Part shown: one piece after another, positions 5,637-7,529 of the stretch | Position numbering within the stretch: the first letter of the stretch is position 1 | Layout of the letters: each line of letters starts with the position of its first letter | Assembly (NCBI GenBank): GCA_016193385.1 | Contig: JACPSF010000441.1 | Coordinates: 1-7,529 of the forward strand | Length of the DNA: 7,529 nt | Direction: 5' to 3' | DNA from: Deltaproteobacteria bacterium | GTDB taxonomy: Bacteria; Desulfobacterota_B; Binatia; UBA9968 | Made by a program: the position numbers and the translations under genes | Notes under the pieces: model-generated | The model's database searches: none | What the model saw: only the letters and a program-made list of their open reading frames with translations | What the model was told of the DNA's origin: nothing

Positions 5637-6575
5637 CTAGCTCGACTTCAACAAATCGCTCTCTTTGCCGGGCCTGCCCGCGACGGTGAAATTCGGCCAT
5701 TCTTCGACTTGAGAAGCACGATAGTTCTCCCGGTACCACCTGGCGATGTCGCCGGCGCGGGCAAACCAGACCTTACTGTGACCTTTGGCATACCGGATGA
5801 ACTCGCGGAGCAGCACCGCCCGAAACGGGCGGCCCCCGATGAACGGGTGATTTCCCCAGATCATAAACTTCGGATCCCTCTCCCCCTCCTCATACAGGCA
5901 ATCGAAGCTGTCCTTCCACATCTGCAACAGCTCCCGCGGCGTCCGGCCAGCGCGCTGATAGCTCGCGTAGTCGTTGAGGTCCTGATAATAGGAAAGCACG
6001 GTCAACTCGCCTTCTTTGAGCTTGAGCGTATAGGGAGCCTCCTCATGCTGGGGGTCCATCCAATACATGTATCTGAGCTCGCAGAGGATGTGCGGCGTCG
6101 CCGCACTGGGGGCCACTCCGGTCGAAAGGTATCCCTTGGGTGGCTCGCCGATGGTTTCCTGGACGACCTCGACGGTCTTCTGCAAATCCTTTTTTTCCTT
6201 ATCCCTATTTTTCATGTAGCTGTAATCGTGGATCCACGTTTCGGTGCCGATCTCGTGTCCCTGCGCCACGATCTCTTTAAAAACATCCGGATAATTCATC
6301 ACGGTGATCCCCGTGGGGAAGAAAGTTGTCCGGATCCCCTCTTTTTGAAAAATCTCCAGCATGCGAAAGACCCCCACGCGCTCGCCGAATTCCCGGTCGG
6401 TGATGGTGCCGAGATTTTTCTTCGTCACCGCATTTTTGGGGAGCGACCGGCGATTTTCCTGTTGTAGCGAGCCCGCGGCGCCCAAGTCGTCGGGCCAGGT
6501 TTCAAACGCGACGCACGGAGTAATGGCAATGCGGGCGCCGTCCGGCCACTTGATGGGCGATCTCTTCCTCTTCAT
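5637..6575 (-). CDS. Polysaccharide deacetylase family protein, PuuE-like (NodB homology domain)
   Basis: Carbohydrate-esterase-4-type fold, 312 aa, no signal peptide, so probably cytoplasmic like PuuE allantoinases and HpPgdA-like enzymes. Visible segments: motif 1 position RIAITPCVAFETWPDD (15-30); RVGVFRMLEIFQKEGIRTTFFPTG (66-89); GHEIGTETWIHDYSY (106-120); APSAATPHILCELRYMYWMD (155-174); EEAPYTL (178-184); and the strongly PuuE-like NHPFIGGRPFRAVLLREF with FARAGDIARWY (242-281), carrying the late catalytic-type His243. The usual HxxxH/W metal motif appears as E112xxxH116, and the usual D in motif 1 is E25, so activity may differ or be lost. The ATG at 6575 has GGAGGG (complement of 6580-6585) close upstream. 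The reading frame ends on TAG in the tip of the MITE-like element, so the natural C-terminus may have changed. Substrate unknown. Confidence 0.88.
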   Translation of the reverse strand: MKRKRSPIKWPDGARIAITPCVAFETWPDDLGAAGSLQQENRRSLPKNAVTKKNLGTITDREFGERVGVFRMLEIFQKEGIRTTFFPTGITVMNYPDVFKEIVAQGHEIGTETWIHDYSYMKNRDKEKKDLQKTVEVVQETIGEPPKGYLSTGVAPSAATPHILCELRYMYWMDPQHEEAPYTLKLKEGELTVLSYYQDLNDYASYQRAGRTPRELLQMWKDSFDCLYEEGERDPKFMIWGNHPFIGGRPFRAVLLREFIRYAKGHSKVWFARAGDIARWYRENYRASQVEEWPNFTVAGRPGKESDLLKSS

Positions 6576-6857
6576 AATGCCCTCCGGAAACCAAATTCAA
6601 TTACTCTTGCCACACTTGGATCGAGTTTCCAAGCCCCGTTATGGCCCAACCCGGATTGCTTCTCGGAGCCTTCTTCCTCGCCTCGACCGGGATGATTCTC
6701 GGGGACCTGCCGCCCGGCTATGCGCCACGGGCGGCCATGCCAGAGTCTGCACATTCTGATCGGCTTTTGCTGCGTTTCAGAGGTGAAATAATAAGAAATA
6801 AGCGCCTAGTCCTCCCTCTCGCTTGATGTATTACACGGGGCAAAGTAGAATTCGATT
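6576..6857. other. Divergent intergenic region with no recognised gene
   Basis: This 282-bp gap lies between the leftward deacetylase and the rightward small membrane genes. Its left part (about 6640-6770) is GC-rich and open in short frames on both strands, but none resembles a protein. Its right part (6780-6857) is AT-richer and holds the promoter-like boxes described separately. No convincing minus-strand promoter for the deacetylase was seen. Confidence 0.5.
6823..6851 (+). promoter_or_regulatory. Candidate sigma-70 promoter placing the transcript start at the 61-aa gene's ATG
   Basis: TTGATG (6823-6828, 4 of 6), a 17-bp spacer and TAGAAT (6846-6851, 5 of 6). Transcription normally starts about seven bases after the -10 box, i.e. 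at 6857-6859, on the ATG at 6858. The -10 box also carries the in-frame TAG that bars any earlier start codon. Confidence 0.5.
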
Positions 6858-7043
6858 ATGAAGATCATCCGGACCGAGAAGCAGAAAGACAACCTGGCAA
6901 AGTTTTTGTGGGACATGTCAAAGGTTGCCTTCACTCTTCTTGTCATCGGCCCGTTCGCGAGGCCAGAGACCTTCACTTCCGGTGCGCTCTTTAGTGGAAC
7001 GATGATCGGATTTGCCCTGGCTGCCTTGGGTTATTTTCCTTGA
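6858..7043 (+). CDS. Small membrane protein, 61 aa, two predicted helices
   Basis: The N-terminus is charged (MKIIRTEKQKDNLAKFLWDM), followed by one hydrophobic helix at about 22-33 (VAFTLLVIGPFA) and a second at about 42-60 (GALFSGTMIGFALAALGYF). The NLAKFLWDMSK-hydrophobic-GPFARPE layout recalls small uncharacterised membrane proteins of the DUF6722 kind; this is from memory and not certain. No Shine-Dalgarno site precedes the ATG (AATTCGATT), and an in-frame TAG lies at 6846-6848. A 34-aa membrane gene follows 18 bp later with a strong ribosome site, so the two form a small operon. No enzymatic motif is present; a role as a membrane regulator, partner or stress-related peptide is speculation. 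Confidence 0.75.
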   Translation: MKIIRTEKQKDNLAKFLWDMSKVAFTLLVIGPFARPETFTSGALFSGTMIGFALAALGYFP

Positions 7044-7061
7044 TGGCATGGAGGTACTTAC

Positions 7062-7166
7062 ATGAACCCTTTTACTGCCGCGTTTCTTGTCCTCGGCATC
7101 ATTGCCCTGGTTGGCCTTATCATCGTCCTCTTTGACAAGGGTCTAAAGTGGCGCGGTAAACCCTAG
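7062..7166 (+). CDS. Very small single-pass membrane protein, 34 aa
   Basis: ATG at 7062 follows GGAGGT with a six-base spacer, a strong ribosome site for so short a frame. The product starts MNPFTAAF, has one hydrophobic helix at about 6-24 (AAFLVLGIIALVGLIIVLF), and ends in a basic tail, DKGLKWRGKP. The positive tail suggests the C-terminus stays in the cytoplasm. It lies 18 bp behind the 61-aa membrane gene and is probably co-transcribed. Below usual annotation length cut-offs, it is supported by the ribosome site, spacing and clean membrane-protein pattern. Similarity to a type I toxin peptide (short, single helix, basic tail) is only superficial. Confidence 0.65.
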   Translation: MNPFTAAFLVLGIIALVGLIIVLFDKGLKWRGKP

Positions 7167-7178
7167 TCAGAAAGAAGA

Positions 7179-7190
7179 GAGACGCGTCTC
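7179..7190. repeat. Perfect 12-bp palindrome GAGACGCGTCTC after the small membrane genes
   Basis: The palindrome lies 12 bp beyond the 34-aa gene's stop and 9 bp before the candidate -35 box of the antitoxin unit. No T-run follows, so it is not a normal terminator. It could be an operator for a dimeric regulator such as the downstream antitoxin, or chance. Confidence 0.35.
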
Positions 7191-7199
7191 CTCCCACCA

Positions 7200-7228
7200 T
7201 TGTCGGACGCCGCGAGTTCATGTAAAAT
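7200..7228 (+). promoter_or_regulatory. Candidate sigma-70 promoter for the antitoxin gene
   Basis: TTGTCG (7200-7205, 4 of 6), a 17-bp spacer and TAAAAT (7223-7228, 5 of 6). The expected start near 7235 gives a leader of about 49 nt before the ATG at 7284. Confidence 0.45.
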
Positions 7229-7283
7229 TCTCGCTGACGAAAGTGACAGCCACGTCTTAATAACCAAAACAGGAGCCAAACGA

Positions 7284-7529
7284 ATGGAAAAGGCAAAACT
7301 TGTAGTTGCAATAAGGAAAAAAGTAAGGGTCCAAAAAGGGCGGCGGGCCGAAATCACCGACCTCCCCTTCCCGCCTGGAAGTCAGGTAGAGATAATCGTA
7401 GTGGGCTCGAAGCCGAAAAAGGGTGCGCGACCGGAAACCATTTACACTTACACAGATTCGCTCACCCGAAGAAAGGGCCTACCACGCTATTCCATGAAAC
7501 AGATCGAGGAAATCATCCACAAGAGTCGA
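7284..7529 (+). CDS. Probable type II antitoxin, AbrB/MazE-like N-terminus (3' end cut by window edge)
   Basis: The first 82 codons of a gene that leaves the window. The ATG at 7284 follows AGGAG eight bases upstream. The N-terminal half (KLVVAIRKKVRVQKGRRAEI, then TDLPFPPGSQVEIIVV) alternates strands with a G-hairpin and an LPFPPGSQVE turn, like small AbrB/SpoVT-type antitoxins. The second half (PETIYTYTDSLTRRKGLPRY, then SMKQIEEIIHKSR) is linker plus helix, where antitoxins bind their toxin. A PIN-domain or RelE-like toxin gene directly downstream would confirm this; it is outside the window. The gene has its own promoter-like boxes and is probably a separate unit from the small membrane genes. 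A plain DNA-binding regulator is the alternative. Confidence 0.6.
   Translation, partial: MEKAKLVVAIRKKVRVQKGRRAEITDLPFPPGSQVEIIVVGSKPKKGARPETIYTYTDSLTRRKGLPRYSMKQIEEIIHKSR

Larger units (their letters stand above)
5455..5640. mobile_element. MITE-like non-coding element with imperfect terminal inverted repeats
   Basis: The outer 12 bases are CTAGTGTGGTGT at 5455-5466 and the inverted CTAGTGTCGTGT at 5629-5640 (11 of 12 match). Without gaps the inverted similarity runs to 29 bases (5455-5483 against 5612-5640) at 19 of 29, ending in GTTAAC / GTTGAC. The interior is non-coding and holds two C-tract/G-tract hairpins. CTAG at each tip fits insertion by an IS630-type transposase (TA duplication, often at CTAG) or an IS5-type one (CTAG/YTAR duplication); which one cannot be decided here. 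The element has no transposase, so it would need one in trans. It spans nearly the whole gap between the deacetylase and the 388-aa gene, and its right tip contributes the deacetylase stop codon. Confidence 0.65.

Noticed and set aside
5709..6467. 252-aa open frame on the plus strand opposite the deacetylase
   Set aside because: It is fully antisense to a gene with clear PuuE-family motifs; its translation has no domain pattern and no good ribosome site was evident.
6572..6754. 60-aa minus-strand frame with an ATGA overlap onto the deacetylase start
   Set aside because: The overlap looks operon-like, but the product is low-complexity, lacks a family pattern, and overlaps another equally unconvincing frame on the plus strand (6641-6826).
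7120..7357. 63-aa and 64-aa minus-strand frames
   Set aside because: They lie across the 34-aa gene's end, the antitoxin promoter region and the antitoxin start, and have no supporting signals.

Overview
The window looks like chromosomal DNA of an uncultivated, moderately GC-rich Gram-negative bacterium, possibly Desulfobacterota, Binatota or NC10-like. This rests on three things: expanded SsuA/TauA/NMT1-type periplasmic binding proteins, a PuuE-like polysaccharide deacetylase, and an intergenic element with CCCCC/GGGGG hairpins. It is an inference from gene style, not a phylogenetic result. No rRNA, tRNA, CRISPR array or phage gene was seen.

Positions 1-6575 read leftwards (minus strand). 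In order of transcription they hold: a PuuE/NodB-type deacetylase (6575-5637); a 186-bp MITE-like element with terminal inverted repeats and two GC-rich hairpins (5640-5455); a conserved-looking 388-aa protein of unknown function with a TTG start (5413-4247); a half-size permease resembling the ArsP_1/COG0701 group (4094-3594); a candidate promoter with a perfect TTGACA box (3566-3538); an ABC permease of the SsuC/TauC type (3435-2542); and three tandem paralogous substrate-binding proteins (2503-1490, 1493-498, and 416 running off the left edge). The first two binding-protein genes overlap by ATGA. No ABC ATPase is visible, so the transporter is incomplete in this window.

Positions 6858-7529 read rightwards, divergently from the deacetylase. 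They hold two very small membrane-protein genes (61 and 34 aa), then a separate unit that starts with a probable AbrB-like antitoxin gene cut by the right edge. The 61-aa gene has no Shine-Dalgarno sequence, but a promoter-like pair of boxes would start transcription almost on its ATG, so it may be leaderless.

The permease and binding proteins would act together in periplasmic capture and import of an unidentified small molecule, probably an organosulfonate-, nitrate- or pyrimidine-like ligand by family analogy. No strong case for a wholly new system was found. The points most worth checking are the mosaic triplicated binding proteins, the MITE that supplies the deacetylase stop codon, the altered deacetylase metal site, and the possibly leaderless small membrane pair.
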